In this document: positions 34,547-43,423 of the stretch, in pieces
Layout: each line of letters opens with the position of its first letter
Numbering within the stretch: the stretch's first letter is position 1
DNA from: Gemmatimonadota bacterium
GTDB taxonomy: Bacteria > Gemmatimonadota > Gemmatimonadetes > Longimicrobiales > Gaopeijiaceae
Direction of reading: 5' to 3'
DNA: 53,483 nucleotides
NCBI GenBank assembly: GCA_029863645.1
Contig: JAOTVA010000012.1
Span: forward strand, 1-53,483
Made by a program: the position numbers and the translations under genes
Notes under the pieces: generated by a model
The model's database searches: none
What the model was told of the DNA's origin: nothing
The model's input: the letters and a program-made list of their open reading frames with translations, nothing else

Positions 34547-36135
34547 GTGCCTTGCTCCATGGCGGCCAACTCACGGTCGATGAGGACGCGCCTGAGAATT
34601 TTGCCGGATGGGGATTTGGGTACTTCGTCGACGAACTCGACGCGGCGGATCTTCTTGTGCGGCGCGACGTGCTCCGCGACGAAGTCAATGACGTCTTCTG
34701 CGGACAGAGAACCGTCGCTCACGACGAGGGCCTTGGGAACCTCGCCGGCCTCCTCGTCCGGGCTACGGATGACCGCGGCGTCCTTGATGTGCGGGTTCGT
34801 AAGGAGGAGGGCCTCGAGCTCGGCGGGAGCGACCTGGTAGCCTTTGTACTTGATGAGCTCCTTCACGCGGTCGACGATGAAGAAGTTGCCGTCCTCATCG
34901 ACGTAGGCGACGTCTCCCGTGTGGAGCCAGCCGTCGGCGTCGATGGTCGCCGCGGTGGCTTCGGGCTGGCCCAGATAACCGGCCATGACCTGCGGGCCGC
35001 GGATGTGCAGCTCGCCGCGCTCGCCGACGCCCAGAGCCACCCCGGTCGCAGTGTCAACGATCATCACCTCGGTGTTCGGAAGCGCCGGCCCTATGGAAGC
35101 CTGCGGGAAGCCGCCCTTCTTCTTGTTTCTGGCGTGATGGGTCACTGGGCTCGTTTCCGTCAGGCCGTACCCTTGGGAGACGATGCAGCCGATGCGCTCT
35201 TCCGCGGCTCGGGCCAAGTCTTCACCTAGGGGTGCCGCCCCCGAGTTGATGACGTCGAGGCTCGACAGGTCGTACTGGTCCACCACAGGGTGCTTCGCCA
35301 ACGCCAGGAGGATCGGAGGCACAACGTGCGCGTACGTCACCTTGTACCGCTGGATCGCGTCGAGGAATGCCTCGAGGTCGAAGCGCGGCATGATGACGAT
35401 GTTCGCTCCCTTGGAGAGCGCGTAGTTCATGATCACGCCCATCCCGTAGATGTGGAAGAACGGCAGCACCGCGATGAGCGTGCTATCGGCGTCGATCTCC
35501 CACGAACGGCTCGCCGTGCCCGTGATCTGGCACATGTTGGCGACCAGGTTGCGGTGCGTGAGCATCACGCCCTTCGAGATTCCGGTGGTGCCGCTCGAGT
35601 AGGGGAGGGCTACGAGGTCGGTGGCCGGATCGATGTCGGGGCCCTTCTCGAGCTCGTCTGCCTCGAGTAGCTCGCTGAAGGGCGTCGAGCCCTCGGCGCC
35701 GTCGAAGGTGAAGATCTCGTCGACGCCCCCCACTTCCTCTGCGGCCTCGCGCGCGTTCTCCAGGAAGGGGCCTGATGTGAGAAGGAAGCGGGCGCCGGAG
35801 TCCCGGAGCTGTTTCGCGAGCTCCTCCGTGGTGTACATCGGATTCACGGTTGTGATGACGCCGCCGGCGTGGGCGGCGCCATGGAACGCGACCGGATAGT
35901 GGAGTGTGTTCGGGCTGTAGATCGCGAGCACGTCGCCCTTGCCGAATCCCCGCGCGGCCAGCCCACCTGCGGTCTTCCGAATCAACGAGGCGAGCTCGCT
36001 GAAGGTGAGCGTCTCACCGGTTGGGGCGTCGATGAGCGCGGTCTTGTCGCCGAACTCCTTTTCCCGCCTCAACGCGTAGCTCGTGACCGGGACGTCGGGG
36101 ATGTCGACGGCCGGGTAGGGACTCTTGAAGATCAT
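34543..36135 (-). CDS. acyl-CoA synthetase / 4-coumarate-CoA-ligase-like
   Basis: The 530-residue protein is an adenylate-forming enzyme: ATP loop [20 protein letters not shown] near 175, the motif [18 protein letters not shown] near 315, [39 protein letters not shown] and the C-terminal Lys in [10 protein letters not shown]. It should activate a fatty or aryl acid to its CoA ester, feeding the beta-oxidation enzymes around it. The start overlaps the fadJ-type stop by four bases. Substrate length cannot be read from sequence. Confidence 0.94.
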   Translation of the reverse strand: MIFKSPYPAVDIPDVPVTSYALRREKEFGDKTALIDAPTGETLTFSELASLIRKTAGGLAARGFGKGDVLAIYSPNTLHYPVAFHGAAHAGGVITTVNPMYTTEELAKQLRDSGARFLLTSGPFLENAREAAEEVGGVDEIFTFDGAEGSTPFSELLEADELEKGPDIDPATDLVALPYSSGTTGISKGVMLTHRNLVANMCQITGTASRSWEIDADSTLIAVLPFFHIYGMGVIMNYALSKGANIVIMPRFDLEAFLDAIQRYKVTYAHVVPPILLALAKHPVVDQYDLSSLDVINSGAAPLGEDLARAAEERIGCIVSQGYGLTETSPVTHHARNKKKGGFPQASIGPALPNTEVMIVDTATGVALGVGERGELHIRGPQVMAGYLGQPEATAATIDADGWLHTGDVAYVDEDGNFFIVDRVKELIKYKGYQVAPAELEALLLTNPHIKDAAVIRSPDEEAGEVPKALVVSDGSLSAEDVIDFVAEHVAPHKKIRRVEFVDEVPKSPSGKILRRVLIDRELAAMEQGT

Positions 36136-38237
36136 GTCGCGCTCCAGCCGCCGAAGGTCCCGCCCTCCTTGGCGAGGCGCTCGAGAAGGGGCGCCGGCTC
36201 CAGCCAGTCGTGGTGCGCCTCGTGGAAGCCCTTCATGACCTCGTAGACGTGGTCCACTCCGAGTAGGTCTGCCCAGAACATCGGACCGCCGCGGTACCTC
36301 GGGAAGCCGTATCCATACAGCCAGATGAGGTCCATGTCGCTCGACCGTTCGACGATGCCCTCCTCGAGGATTCGCGCTCCCTCGTTGATGAGCGGGTACA
36401 GACAGCGCTGAAGGATCTCCTCGTCCGAGATCTCGCGCCGCTCGATACCGAGATCCTTGGAGGTCTGGATGATCAGCTCCGTGACCTCGGGGTCCGGAAT
36501 CGGCGTGCGTCCGTCCTCGTACCGGAACCAGCCCTTGGCGGTCTTCTGCCCGTAGCGGCCCATCTCGTACAGCTTGTCCGCGATGTCCGAGTAGCGCCCG
36601 TCGGGACGTCCCCGGTGCTGCCGGATCTTGTAGCCGACGTCGACGCCCGCGAGATCGCCCACGGCGAAGGGGCCCATCGGGAAGCCGAAGTCGGTGATGA
36701 CCTTGTCGACCTGTTCGGGCAGCGCGCCCTCCTCGAGAAGGAAGCCCGCCTGTCTCGAGTAGGCGTAGAGCGAGCGATTGGCCGCGAAGGAATCACACAC
36801 GCCGACGACGACCCCGACCTTGCCGAGCTTCTTCGACAGGGCAAGGGCGGTCGCGAGCACCTGCGGCGACGTGCGGTCGCCGCGCACGATCTCGAGCAAC
36901 TTCATCACGTTGGCCGGACTGAAGAAGTGCAGTCCAACGACCTGCTCCGGGCGCGATGTAGTAGCCGCGATCTCGTTCACATCGAGCGAAGACGTGTTCG
37001 TGGCCAGCACCGCGTCGGGGCGGCACAGCGCGTCGAGCTTAGTGAAGATCTCCTTCTTCAGGTCCATGTTCTCGAACACGGCCTCGATGACGATGTCCGA
37101 GTCGGCGATGCTGTCGAAGTCGAGCGTCGGCGTGATGAGCGCCATGCAGGCGTCCATCGCTTCCTGCGACATGCGACCCTTCTTCACCGTCGCGGCGTAG
37201 TTGCCTTGGATGAGCTTCATGCCCCGATCCAGCGCGGCCTGCTCACCCTCAGTGACCGTGACGGGGATGCCCGCGTTCGCGAAGCACATCGCGATGCCGC
37301 CCCCCATGGTGCCACACCCCAGGACGGCGCCCTTCCGAATGGGCAGCTCTTTGGTGTCGGGGCTGACGCCGCGGACCTTGTTGGCCTGTCGTTCCGCAAA
37401 GAACGCGTGGCGCTGTGCCTTGGATTGATCCGATGCGCGGAGCTTCTGGAACGTGTCCCGCTCGAACGCGAGACCTTCCTCGAAGGGCTTCGTGACTGCC
37501 ACTTCGACGCAATCGATGCACGCATAGGGCGCCTCGAACCCGCGTGCCCGGCGCGCGATGCTCTTGCGATAGTCGTTGAAGAGCCCCGGCTGCTGGCGAG
37601 CTTCCTCCAGACGCTCCTCGCGGTCCCGTGTTTTCGGGGGTGGCCCGTCTGCTGCTGCGAGCTTCTTGGCCATGGCTACCGCCGTCGCGACCAGGTCGCC
37701 ACCCGGCCCGACCAGCTCATCTACCAGCCCGCCGGCATGAGCGTTCTCGGCGCTGATCGGCCTGCCGGAGACGATGACGTCCAACGCCGCCTGGACGCCT
37801 AGGACCCGGGGCAGGCGTTGCGTGCCTCCCGCTCCGGGCACGAGGCCGAGCGTGACTTCCGGTAGCCCGATGCGCATGCCCGCGGCCGCTACGCGCGCGT
37901 GACAGCCCAGGGCCAGCTCACATCCTCCGCCCATGGCCGTTCCGTGCATGGCCGCCACGACCGGCTTGGGAGAGCTCTCGACGAGCTCGATGAGTTCCGG
38001 GAGGTTCGGGGACTCGTTCGACACTCCGGTGTCGAACTCCTTGATGTCCGCGCCTGCGCAGAACATCCGACCCCCACCGGTGAGCACGACCGCAGCGATG
38101 GCGTCGTCTGCGAGTGCCTCGCTGAGCGCGTCGCGAACGCCCGTTCGCAGGGCGATCGACAGTGCGTTGACCGGGGGATTGTCGAGGGTGATGACACCGA
38201 CGCCGTCGATGCGCTCGAAGCGAACAGGTGCGGACAT
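36132..38237 (-). CDS. fadJ: enoyl-CoA hydratase / 3-hydroxyacyl-CoA dehydrogenase fusion
   Basis: The 701-residue protein fuses a crotonase domain (about 1-190; FCAGADIKEFDTG, AMHGTAMGGGCELALGCHAR, GLPEVTLGLVPGAGGTQRLP) to a 3-hydroxyacyl-CoA dehydrogenase domain (about 290-700; AVLGCGTMGGGIAMCFANAG, FSPANVMKLLEIVRG, GFPMGPFAVGDLAGVDVGY). This is the FadB/FadJ/multifunctional-enzyme order. It hydrates enoyl-CoA and oxidises the 3-hydroxyacyl-CoA. Open frame extends far upstream, but the Met at 38237 is where homology begins. It heads a tightly overlapped operon with acyl-CoA ligase and thiolase. A shared 24-nt element lies 57 bases upstream. Confidence 0.95.
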   Translation of the reverse strand: MSAPVRFERIDGVGVITLDNPPVNALSIALRTGVRDALSEALADDAIAAVVLTGGGRMFCAGADIKEFDTGVSNESPNLPELIELVESSPKPVVAAMHGTAMGGGCELALGCHARVAAAGMRIGLPEVTLGLVPGAGGTQRLPRVLGVQAALDVIVSGRPISAENAHAGGLVDELVGPGGDLVATAVAMAKKLAAADGPPPKTRDREERLEEARQQPGLFNDYRKSIARRARGFEAPYACIDCVEVAVTKPFEEGLAFERDTFQKLRASDQSKAQRHAFFAERQANKVRGVSPDTKELPIRKGAVLGCGTMGGGIAMCFANAGIPVTVTEGEQAALDRGMKLIQGNYAATVKKGRMSQEAMDACMALITPTLDFDSIADSDIVIEAVFENMDLKKEIFTKLDALCRPDAVLATNTSSLDVNEIAATTSRPEQVVGLHFFSPANVMKLLEIVRGDRTSPQVLATALALSKKLGKVGVVVGVCDSFAANRSLYAYSRQAGFLLEEGALPEQVDKVITDFGFPMGPFAVGDLAGVDVGYKIRQHRGRPDGRYSDIADKLYEMGRYGQKTAKGWFRYEDGRTPIPDPEVTELIIQTSKDLGIERREISDEEILQRCLYPLINEGARILEEGIVERSSDMDLIWLYGYGFPRYRGGPMFWADLLGVDHVYEVMKGFHEAHHDWLEPAPLLERLAKEGGTFGGWSAT

Positions 38238-38293
38238 ACGAAGCCCTATCCTTGGTTCAGGGGTCGGGGAGCCGCGATTGTGGCTCTCCGATG

Positions 38294-38317
38294 CCAATTG
38301 GGATAGCATGGTGCGCC
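38294..38317 (-). promoter_or_regulatory. 24-nt shared element, copy B
   Basis: On the minus strand the bases read GGCGCAC-N4-CTATCCCAATTGG, matching copy A at 25704-25727 in 20 of 24 positions with the four differences all in the gap. It lies in the divergent region between the fadJ-type gene and the acyl-CoA dehydrogenase gene. A TTGCCT lies 17 bases upstream of TATCCC on the minus strand, so this copy could be part of a sigma-70-type promoter, or an operator. Confidence 0.5.
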
Positions 38318-38369
38318 ATCGGAGGCAACCGGCCTCGGTGGCCCTCCATGGCACTTCACGAGCGAGACG

Positions 38370-40157
38370 ATGGCGGCGACGAAGGGACCGTTCGGAGGCA
38401 GCTTCCTCATCCGCGATGTGGGGCCCGACGACGTCGTTACGCCTGAGGACCTGGGCGAAGAAGAGCGCATGCTCATTCAGGCGTTCAAGGATTTCGCCGA
38501 GCGGGAGGTCGGTCCGCACCTGAAGGACCTGGAGCGAGGGGACATCGAGGTAGGACGACGCCTGTTCCGACAAGCAGCCGAGCTCGGGATCTTCATGGCT
38601 GAAGTGCCGGAAGAGTTCGGAGGGCTCGACCTGAACGTTCTCGCCGTCACCGGCATGTGCTCCATCCGCTCGAAGCTCGGCGCGCTGGGCTCGTTCGTCT
38701 TCGCGCATCAGGGGATCGGTATGCTGCCGCTGGTCAACTTCGCGACGGAAGATCAGCGCGCGCGTTACCTCGAACCGTGCATGAGCGGAGACATTCTTTC
38801 CGCCTTCGCGCTCACCGAACCAAGCACGGGTTCGGACGCGATGAACATCACGACGAGAGCGGAGCTCACCGACGACGGATCGCACTATGTGCTCAACGGT
38901 GCGAAGCAGTGGATCACCAACGCGGGCCACGCCGACATCTTCATCACGTTCGCGAAGGTGGACGGCGAGCACTTCACGGCCTTCATCATGGACCGCGACA
39001 CGCCAGGCTTGTCGATCGGGGCCAACGAGCGCCTCCTCGGCCAGCACGGCACTTCGGTCGCCGCCCTTCAGCTCCAGGACGTGCGGATCCCGGTCGGCAA
39101 TCTGCTCGGCGAGATGGGCAAGGGACACAAAGTCGCATTCTGCACGCTCAATGTCGGCCGGCTGAAGCTCGCTACCTACGCTGCGGGTGGAGCCGTCGGG
39201 GCTGTCGAAGCGGCTTCCAAGTACGCGGCGGAGCGCGTCCAGTTCGGTCGTCCGATCGGCGATTTCGGCATGATCCAGCGGAAGCTCTCGGACATGGCGG
39301 CCAGGGCCTACATGGCCGAGGCCGTAGCGTACCGCGCCGCAGGGTTGGTGTACCATGCCCTGGAGACAAAGGCGGTCGGCGGTCGGCCTTCGCTCGACGA
39401 CAAGCTCGACATGCTCTCTGAGTTCTCCGCCGAGTGTGCTATGGCGAAGGTCCTCGCCTCGGAGTCGTACAACCACCTTTCCGACGAGGCCATCCAGGTC
39501 TTCGGCGGCTACGGCTACAGCGAGGAGTACGCGCCCGCGCACATGTATCGCGACTCGCGCATCACGCGCATCTACGAAGGCACGAACGAGATCTGCCGGC
39601 TGTACGCGCAGCGTGCGCTGCTCAAACGCGCCTGGAGCGGCAAGCTCGACTTCGACGGCGCGGCGATTGAGCCGCGATCCGATGTGTTGCCGCCCGAAGA
39701 CACCGGTATGGCGGGCCTCGGAGCCCGTGTGGCCGATCTCAAGCAGGTCTATCTCTACCTGGCGCAGCTAGCCGGCGAGCGCGTGGACCGCGACCACATG
39801 TTCGACCCGGACAACCAGCAGATCGTCGCCAGCCTGTCGGACGTGGCGATCGAGATCTTCGGGGCCGAGAGCGCGGTCCTGCGGGCGACCAAGGCGCTCG
39901 CCGCTGGCGCGGAGCATCCGGCGTTGCTGGAGTCGCTGGCCCGGATCGCATATGCCCGAGCCGCCGACCGGGTGCGTCAGGAGGCGGGCGAAGTGCTGGC
40001 GGCCGTGTGCGAAGCCGACGAGTTGCGACGCCGACTCGTGGACGTTGCGGGATGGCTGCCCTTGCCGCCCGCTCTCATCGAAGCGCGCACGCTGGTCGCG
40101 CGCGCAGTGCTCGAACATGGAGGACTCCCGGCGGGCGACCTTCAGCCGGCGACATGA
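38370..40157 (+). CDS. acyl-CoA dehydrogenase, long form
   Basis: The 595-residue protein has the FAD/substrate motif AFALTEPSTGSDAMNI near 145, GAKQWITNAGHADIFITFAK, the flavin-domain stretch YAAERVQFGRPIGDF, QVFGGYGYSEEYAPAHMYRD and the catalytic Glu in RIYEGTNEICRLYAQRAL. A C-terminal extension of about 170 residues resembles that of VLCAD-type enzymes. It should oxidise acyl-CoA to enoyl-CoA, the first step before the fadJ-type enzyme encoded on the opposite strand. The stop overlaps the next gene by ATGA. Confidence 0.95.
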   Translation: MAATKGPFGGSFLIRDVGPDDVVTPEDLGEEERMLIQAFKDFAEREVGPHLKDLERGDIEVGRRLFRQAAELGIFMAEVPEEFGGLDLNVLAVTGMCSIRSKLGALGSFVFAHQGIGMLPLVNFATEDQRARYLEPCMSGDILSAFALTEPSTGSDAMNITTRAELTDDGSHYVLNGAKQWITNAGHADIFITFAKVDGEHFTAFIMDRDTPGLSIGANERLLGQHGTSVAALQLQDVRIPVGNLLGEMGKGHKVAFCTLNVGRLKLATYAAGGAVGAVEAASKYAAERVQFGRPIGDFGMIQRKLSDMAARAYMAEAVAYRAAGLVYHALETKAVGGRPSLDDKLDMLSEFSAECAMAKVLASESYNHLSDEAIQVFGGYGYSEEYAPAHMYRDSRITRIYEGTNEICRLYAQRALLKRAWSGKLDFDGAAIEPRSDVLPPEDTGMAGLGARVADLKQVYLYLAQLAGERVDRDHMFDPDNQQIVASLSDVAIEIFGAESAVLRATKALAAGAEHPALLESLARIAYARAADRVRQEAGEVLAAVCEADELRRRLVDVAGWLPLPPALIEARTLVARAVLEHGGLPAGDLQPAT

Positions 40158-40894
40158 GTCGGCTGCTCCTCATTCGGCACGGGCAGGCGACGTTCTCCCC
40201 TCACCTGGAGCAGGCCTTCGAGGACTACGACCGCCTCTCGGAGCTCGGGCTCCGGCAGTCCAGGGCGCTCGGGGAAGAGCTGGCCTCTGCCGGCGTGCTC
40301 TTCGACCGCGTGTACGGCGGGCCGCTCGAGCGTCAGCGCCAGACCGCGGAGGCCGTCGCCGAAGCGTATGCGCAACAGTCGAAGCCGTGGCCCGGCATCA
40401 CCGAGCTGCCTGAGTTGGCCGAACACCAAGGGTCGCGGGTCGTGCGGCACGCGCTCTCGTCGGAGCCCGAGCACGAACAGGCCCTCCACCGGCTCAGCTC
40501 GAGAGCCGGCGGGGATGGCCAAGACGTCGAACGCATGCGCATGTACTTCACCATCTTCCGGCGTGTCACCCGCCAGTGGGCGAGGGGGGAGATCGTGCCG
40601 CCCGACGTCCCGGAGAGCTGGCAGGCGTTCCGGGCGAGGGTCGGCGTCGGCGTCGCGCGTGTCCTTGCCGAAGCGGGCAGGGGAGCGACGGTCGCAGCGT
40701 TCACGTCAGGAGGTCCGGTCGGGTCCACCGTGGCCTGGGCGCTCGGGCTGAACGATGAACAGGCGCTCGAGCTCGCATGGTTGGTCGAGAATGCGACCGT
40801 GACCGAGCTGCTCTTCTCGGAGGGGCAGGTTTCGCTGAAGTCCTTCAACGCTCAACCGCGGCTCGGGGCCTCGGACATGGTGACCGGTGTCTGA
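40154..40894 (+). CDS. histidine phosphatase family protein
   Basis: The 246-residue protein begins LLLIRHGQATFSPHLEQ, the RHG phosphatase motif, followed by LSELGLRQSRALGEEL, YGGPLERQRQTAEAVAEA and, late, VAAFTSGGPVGSTVAWALG, where the second catalytic His of the family is normally found; here the site reads TSGG, so that residue is changed. It overlaps the acyl-CoA dehydrogenase stop by four bases. The substrate is unknown. Acyl-CoA dehydrogenase, phosphatase and APH-like kinase together recall the ACAD10/11 gene association. Confidence 0.9.
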   Translation: MSRLLLIRHGQATFSPHLEQAFEDYDRLSELGLRQSRALGEELASAGVLFDRVYGGPLERQRQTAEAVAEAYAQQSKPWPGITELPELAEHQGSRVVRHALSSEPEHEQALHRLSSRAGGDGQDVERMRMYFTIFRRVTRQWARGEIVPPDVPESWQAFRARVGVGVARVLAEAGRGATVAAFTSGGPVGSTVAWALGLNDEQALELAWLVENATVTELLFSEGQVSLKSFNAQPRLGASDMVTGV

Positions 40895-41978
40895 CGGGGC
40901 GGCCTGGCTGGATCTGCCGGGCCCGGTGCGGCCGGGCGAGGAGCTCGACGCGAATGCGCTCGATGCCTACCTCCACGATGCGATCCCTTCACTCGACCCC
41001 GGGCACCTGAATGTCGAGCAGTACCCGAGCGGCTTCTCCAACCTCACGTACCTCGTGCGGGTCGCCGATCGCTCACTGATTCTGCGGCGACCGCCACCGG
41101 GGGTGAACATCGCGAGCGCACATGACATGGGGCGCGAGTATCGCATCCTCTCCCACCTTCGTCCGGTGTACCCCAAGGTGCCCGAGCCTCTCGCCTACTG
41201 CGAGGATACGGAGATCCTCGGGACGCCCTTCTATCTGATGGAGCGCGTGGAGGGCGTGATCCTTCGGAAGGGGATTCCGGACGAGATGGTGCCTAGTCCG
41301 GTGCTCACGGCACGCATCGCCGACGAACTCGTGGATACGCTCGCCCAACTGCACGCGGTGGACTACGAGGCGGCTGGCCTCGGCGAGCTCGGTCGTCCGG
41401 CCGGGTATGTCACACGGCAAATCGAGGGATGGTCGAAGCGGTACGAGAAGGCCGAGACCCATTCGGTGGCGGAGGCCGGCAAGGTCTCGGCGTGGCTACG
41501 CGACTCGATTCCTTCCGGCACGCATGCGTCGCTCATCCACAACGACTTCAAGCACGACAACGTGGTGCTCGACCCCGCGGACTGGTCCCGGATCATCGCG
41601 GTGCTGGACTGGGAGATGGCCACGTTGGGCGATCCACTGATGGACCTCGGCACGTCCCTCGCGTACTGGATTCAAGGAGACGACCCGCCGGAGGTACTGA
41701 GTACACGGCTGAGTCCAACGTTGTGGCCCGGCACCCCGTCCCGCGCCGACATCGTAGAGCGCTATGCGCGGGCGAGCGGTCGGGACGTACCAGACATCGT
41801 TTTCTATTACGCGTACGGCCTCTTCAAGGTGGCCGTCATCGTGCAGCAGCTGCACGCGCGCTACGTCAGGGGCCATACCCAGGACGCACGGTACGCATCC
41901 TTAGACGAGGGCGTGCGTTCGCTTTGCGGGTTGGCGTGGCAGTCGATTCAGAAAGGGCGGATCGACGACTTGTACTGA
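40887..41978 (+). CDS. APH-like phosphotransferase (ACAD10/11 kinase-type)
   Basis: The 363-residue protein has the aminoglycoside-phosphotransferase fold: YPSGFSNLTYLVRVADRSLI, LRRPPPG, the Brenner motif HASLIHNDFKHDNVVLDP and the metal motif VLDWEMATLGDPLMDLG. Close relatives are the kinase domains fused to human ACAD10/11, which phosphorylate 4-hydroxyacyl-CoAs in a route of hydroxy-fatty-acid breakdown. Its co-translation with an acyl-CoA dehydrogenase here fits that role, which remains inference. A GTG start overlaps the phosphatase gene by eight bases. Confidence 0.92.
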   Translation: MSDGAAWLDLPGPVRPGEELDANALDAYLHDAIPSLDPGHLNVEQYPSGFSNLTYLVRVADRSLILRRPPPGVNIASAHDMGREYRILSHLRPVYPKVPEPLAYCEDTEILGTPFYLMERVEGVILRKGIPDEMVPSPVLTARIADELVDTLAQLHAVDYEAAGLGELGRPAGYVTRQIEGWSKRYEKAETHSVAEAGKVSAWLRDSIPSGTHASLIHNDFKHDNVVLDPADWSRIIAVLDWEMATLGDPLMDLGTSLAYWIQGDDPPEVLSTRLSPTLWPGTPSRADIVERYARASGRDVPDIVFYYAYGLFKVAVIVQQLHARYVRGHTQDARYASLDEGVRSLCGLAWQSIQKGRIDDLY

Positions 41979-41998
41979 GGTCGAGCCCTCGACCTCAG
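41975..41998. terminator. perfect palindrome over converging stop codons
   Basis: CTGAGGTCGAG and CTCGACCTCAG form an 11-base perfect inverted repeat with a CC spacer, containing the stop codons of both converging genes. It should work as a bidirectional hairpin, although T tracts are lacking. Confidence 0.6.
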
Positions 41999-42414
41999 CC
42001 TTCCATGCGGGTTCCGACCCCGGTCATGGTCACGTCGCCCATGCCGAGCTCGAGCGAGACCGCGAGCTCGTCACCGTCGGAGGTGATCTCGACGAGGAGC
42101 GGGATGAGCTGCCCCTGTGCGTCAGCCTCCCAGCTCAGCACCAGCTTGTCGTCGGAGCGCGTGACGTCCGTCACCCGCTGCGTACCGAGCAGCGTGATCG
42201 CGCTCACCGCGACCTTTCCGCCCTCATCCGCGACGTCCAACTCGACGAGGAAGGGCCCGTCGGGCGTTTCGAAGGTGACGAGCCACTGTCCCATGAACTC
42301 CTGGGCCTGGGCCGCATCGAGGTCCGATTGGGCAGCCGCCCGGTCGGGCATCATCCCGGCGGCCATCAGGGACATGACCACCGTCAGGCCCAACACCGTT
42401 GCTCGTCGAATCAT
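41995..42414 (-). CDS. secreted lipocalin-like domain, stand-alone version
   Basis: The 139-residue product has a signal peptide (VLGLTVVMSLMAAG, ending AAAQ) and one beta-rich domain: FMGQWLVTFETPDGPFLVEL, VSAITLLGTQRVTDVTRSDD, KLVLSWEADAQGQ and DVTMTGVGTR. The C-terminal 105 residues of the PHM-like protein encoded two genes upstream show the same order (LLGTWALPLVTPQGTFNLSL, VQTISRSGEDLVLGLTL, FTLSGTATKEG), so this is the free form of a domain that is also fused to the enzyme. The ATG at 42414 follows GAGGGCGAG. It ends the copper module operon. Ligand unknown. Confidence 0.75.
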   Translation of the reverse strand: MIRRATVLGLTVVMSLMAAGMMPDRAAAQSDLDAAQAQEFMGQWLVTFETPDGPFLVELDVADEGGKVAVSAITLLGTQRVTDVTRSDDKLVLSWEADAQGQLIPLLVEITSDGDELAVSLELGMGDVTMTGVGTRMEG

Positions 42415-42440
42415 GGCCTCGCCCTCTGCTGTGAACCGCC

Positions 42441-43421
42441 TCAAAATACCGTACCCCGTACTTCAACCGTGACCTCTACGTCCGAGTACAGTCCGCCGTC
42501 ATCGGCACGGCCACGGAGCACGTACGTGCCGGGCTGCGAGAACGTGGCCTCACTCACCCAGCGGTTGTCCTCTGGAGGCTCCGGCGCCGACCACGCGCGA
42601 GCCCATGGCGAATTGGCGAACGGCCTCGTGTCCTCCCACGGCTTGATCTGAGGAGAATCGAATTCCACCGTCTCCCCGGGGCCCCGGTACACGAACCACG
42701 TGAAGTGCAGCCCCAGCCTCTTGCTCACCGTCACAGAAGCCGTGGACGCTCGGAGAGCCGACTGTAAGAGCTCCTGGGGCGTCGGAGGCTCGTCTTCTTC
42801 CTCGTCATCGGCACTCCCGAAGAACTGGAGCGACGACTGATCCGGCTGGCCGTCATCCGTGACCATCGCGACCAGCGTAACCTGCTCGCCCGCACGCACC
42901 GTTCGTTCCCGCTCACCTTCCAGCTCGATCATGGGCGGAATGTTCGCACGGATCTCAGGGCTGCTCGTGCCTGCGCCCAGCGCGCCCGTCTCCGACATGA
43001 TCACGACGTTGTCGACGTACAGGTCCTCGCGCAGCGTGCCAAAGGCCTGGGACTCGTGGCCGTTCGCGCGTAGGGTCCACACGATCTCCTCGTCAGCCCC
43101 GAAACCCGGCGGTACCCTCACCGTGAAAGTGAACCGGTTGCGTCGGGGGAGGAAATGCGTGGGCTGGCCCTGGTCGGCCTGCACCGGCGAGAACCGGTTG
43201 TCTGCCCCGACCGGGACGTTGACCGCTTCCTCCCAGTTCTCGTTCATGTAACCGAAGAGCATGTCGATCGACCCGTCGTCGTTCCTCACCCATCCCTCGT
43301 AGGCCGGGTACACCGGCTGGCCCTTGGTGTAGGTGTGGCGCTGGGCCTCAGCCCCCTCGGGGGCCAAGGCGAGCGCGAACAGCAGGAGCAGAACCGTGGC
43401 AGGGAGGTGGGTCCCTCTCAT
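42441..43421 (-). CDS. secreted YEGW-motif protein, partner of PHM-like enzyme (copy B)
   Basis: The 326-residue secreted protein (signal to about 26, LAPEGAEAQ) shares with copy A the ordered motifs PVYPAYEGWVRNDDGSIDML, FGYMNENW, QPTHFLPRRNRFTFTVRVPP, EEIVWTLRANG and a C-terminal EATFSQPGTYVLRGRADDGG. It differs by an acidic insert (DDEEEDEPPTPQ) near residue 215. Only two bases separate it from the PHM-like gene, so they are surely co-transcribed. No named family is recognised. The conservation of pairing across two modules suggests functional partnership with the copper enzyme. Confidence 0.82.
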   Translation of the reverse strand: MRGTHLPATVLLLLFALALAPEGAEAQRHTYTKGQPVYPAYEGWVRNDDGSIDMLFGYMNENWEEAVNVPVGADNRFSPVQADQGQPTHFLPRRNRFTFTVRVPPGFGADEEIVWTLRANGHESQAFGTLREDLYVDNVVIMSETGALGAGTSSPEIRANIPPMIELEGERERTVRAGEQVTLVAMVTDDGQPDQSSLQFFGSADDEEEDEPPTPQELLQSALRASTASVTVSKRLGLHFTWFVYRGPGETVEFDSPQIKPWEDTRPFANSPWARAWSAPEPPEDNRWVSEATFSQPGTYVLRGRADDGGLYSDVEVTVEVRGTVF

Positions 43422-43423
43422 CG

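Noticed and set aside
38238-39542. Upstream extension of the fadJ-type frame by over 400 codons
   Set aside because: It is antisense of the acyl-CoA dehydrogenase gene and has no related domain; homology starts at 38237.
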